A model generated the notes under the pieces. The model saw only the letters and a program-made list of their open reading frames with translations. It was not told the DNA's origin and did not search any database. Of a DNA stretch of 64,000 nucleotides, positions 63,023 to 64,000 are shown piece by piece. The first letter of the stretch is position 1. Every line of letters begins with the position of its first letter. The position numbers were made by a program, and so were the translations under genes. The DNA comes from Granulicella mallensis MP5ACTX8 (GTDB lineage: Bacteria > Acidobacteriota > Terriglobia > Terriglobales > Acidobacteriaceae), in contig NC_016631.1 of NCBI RefSeq assembly GCF_000178955.2, forward strand, positions 434,001-498,000, read 5' to 3'.

Positions 63023-64000
63023 ATGTCTTTTAGGGTTGCCGTAACAATAGTTATTCTTTTTTTCTGCTCTATCCCAACATTCGGAGAATCATGCGCAGCA
63101 GGGTTTCGTGTTGAAGGTACCGTACTGGATCCGGATGGTCTGCTGATCGAGGGCGCGCACATCACAGCGACCGATGGTTCAAGTACTCAGACCAATACCA
63201 AAGGCTATTTTGTACTGCCATGTGTCTCTTCGAGCGCAACCGATCTAACCGTAGAAGCGGGCGGCTTCGCCTCTTCGTCAGTACACGCCGAGAACACCGC
63301 AGCAGGGAGCGCTACTGTCACCGTCAAGCTTGCCCTCGCCCAGGTTGATGCAGACGTAAGCATCGCTGCCGATTCGGGGACGGACGCTCCCGTTCTGGGC
63401 AGCCAGACATTAAATACAAAACAGGTAGAGCAGCTTGCTGATGATCCGGATGATCTCACTCGCGAGCTTCAGGCACTAGCCGCAACGGCCGGCGGCGGCG
63501 CAGCCAATGCGACGATCACGGTCGATGGCTTCGAGAATGCCAGTGCTTTGCCGCCAAAGGACACCATCGCATCTGTCAATCTTGACCCGGACCTGTTTTC
63601 GCCCCAGTACGAGTTCCCACCTTTCGATGGCGGTCATATTGAGATCACGACCAAGCCGGGACTAGGCGATCTGCATGGCTCCGTGTTCTTTACCGACAGC
63701 GACGGCAGTTTTAATGCCACAGATCCTTTTTCGCTCACCGCGACCCCTGCGAGCAAGCGTCGCTATGGCTTCAGCGTCGGTGGCCCCATTGTCAAGAAGA
63801 AGAGCGGCTTCAATCTGTCTTTGGAAAAACGCGACATCAATGAGTTCAACGTCGTAAACGCCATCACGCTCGATGCCAACAACAATCAGGAAGCCCTTCA
63901 GCAGGCGGTACAGGCACCGCAGCGCCTATGGATCGCTTCGGCACGAGCAGACGCACAGATAACCCCAAGCGAGTCGATTGTCGTCTCCTTCGCTGCGAAC
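63023..64000 (+). CDS. TonB-dependent receptor with carboxypeptidase-regulatory-like N-terminus, 3' end cut by the window
   Basis: 326 codons of an outer-membrane receptor of the kind expanded in Acidobacteria. A signal peptide (about residues 1-22, VTIVILFFCSIPTFGES) is followed by a carboxypeptidase-regulatory-like domain (GFRVEGTVLDPDGLLIEGAH, DGSSTQTNTKGYFVLPCV). The plug region follows (NATITVDGFENASALPPKDT; GGHIEITTKPGLGDLHGSVF; YGFSVGGPIVKKKSGFNLSL). The barrel continues past base 64000. Such receptors import large substrates such as glycans or siderophore-like molecules with TonB energy; the ligand cannot be read. The start has no strong ribosome site, but the signal peptide begins here. 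Confidence 0.85.
   Translation, partial: MSFRVAVTIVILFFCSIPTFGESCAAGFRVEGTVLDPDGLLIEGAHITATDGSSTQTNTKGYFVLPCVSSSATDLTVEAGGFASSSVHAENTAAGSATVTVKLALAQVDADVSIAADSGTDAPVLGSQTLNTKQVEQLADDPDDLTRELQALAATAGGGAANATITVDGFENASALPPKDTIASVNLDPDLFSPQYEFPPFDGGHIEITTKPGLGDLHGSVFFTDSDGSFNATDPFSLTATPASKRRYGFSVGGPIVKKKSGFNLSLEKRDINEFNVVNAITLDANNNQEALQQAVQAPQRLWIASARADAQITPSESIVVSFAAN

Overview
The window looks like chromosomal DNA of an acidobacterium of class Terriglobia (the Granulicella, Terriglobus and Edaphobacter type). The case rests on roughly 60% GC, a VWFA-domain protein of the type common in Acidobacteria, a carboxypeptidase-regulatory-like/TonB receptor at the right edge, Tat-exported enzymes, and many dispersed palindromic repeats between genes. 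This is inference from content; no rRNA operon is present and I recognised no tRNA gene.

Layout. 1-2 kb: 3' truncated glycosylasparaginase and an OmpH/Skp chaperone (both minus). 2-3.5 kb: a long gene-free stretch with a palindromic repeat. 3.5-9.5 kb: a basic low-complexity protein with a receiver-like C-terminus, a large FTP-domain protein with an HEXXGH motif, a small His-rich protein, and a divergent AhpD-like/TetR pair with two matching operators. 9.7-20.9 kb: SPFH protein, MnmG carrying a repeat-derived insertion, YceH, an M16 peptidase, FabD with a repeat-bearing exported protein, and a GDPD. 21.3-30.6 kb: a complete RND efflux operon (membrane fusion protein, two permeases, outer-membrane factor). 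31-37.2 kb: a HAD-UbiA fusion, pheS, a four-helix-bundle gene bracketed by inverted octamer repeats, a short pheT, and a ZapB-like/ZapA pair. 37.3-44 kb: an AT-richer orphan gene, a TlpA-like protein, 6S RNA with a good promoter, an Lgt-like protein, RluD, and a VWFA protein. 44.4-57 kb: LOG phosphoribohydrolase, RNase T2, a PcrA helicase with an acidic insert, an amino-acid permease, a frameshifted reductase, DUF2071, a Bax-inhibitor-like protein, adenosine deaminase, and a CGNR regulator divergent from a Tat-exported alpha/beta hydrolase. 57.5-64 kb: TauE/SafE permease, DUF971, an ABC ATPase, a DUF4440 protein, SDR, S4-domain protein, and the truncated receptor.

Most genes are housekeeping: tRNA modification and charging, cell division, lipid synthesis, envelope biogenesis, RNA-polymerase regulation and DNA repair. 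The unusual material is the repeats. One roughly 220-bp double-palindrome family occurs seven times, always intergenic and always in the same orientation. A second octamer repeat (AGCGAGTC) occurs inside mnmG in frame and also forms 36-bp inverted ends around the four-helix-bundle gene between pheS and pheT. The four-helix-bundle cassette is the best candidate for an undescribed mobile or repeat-borne system here.
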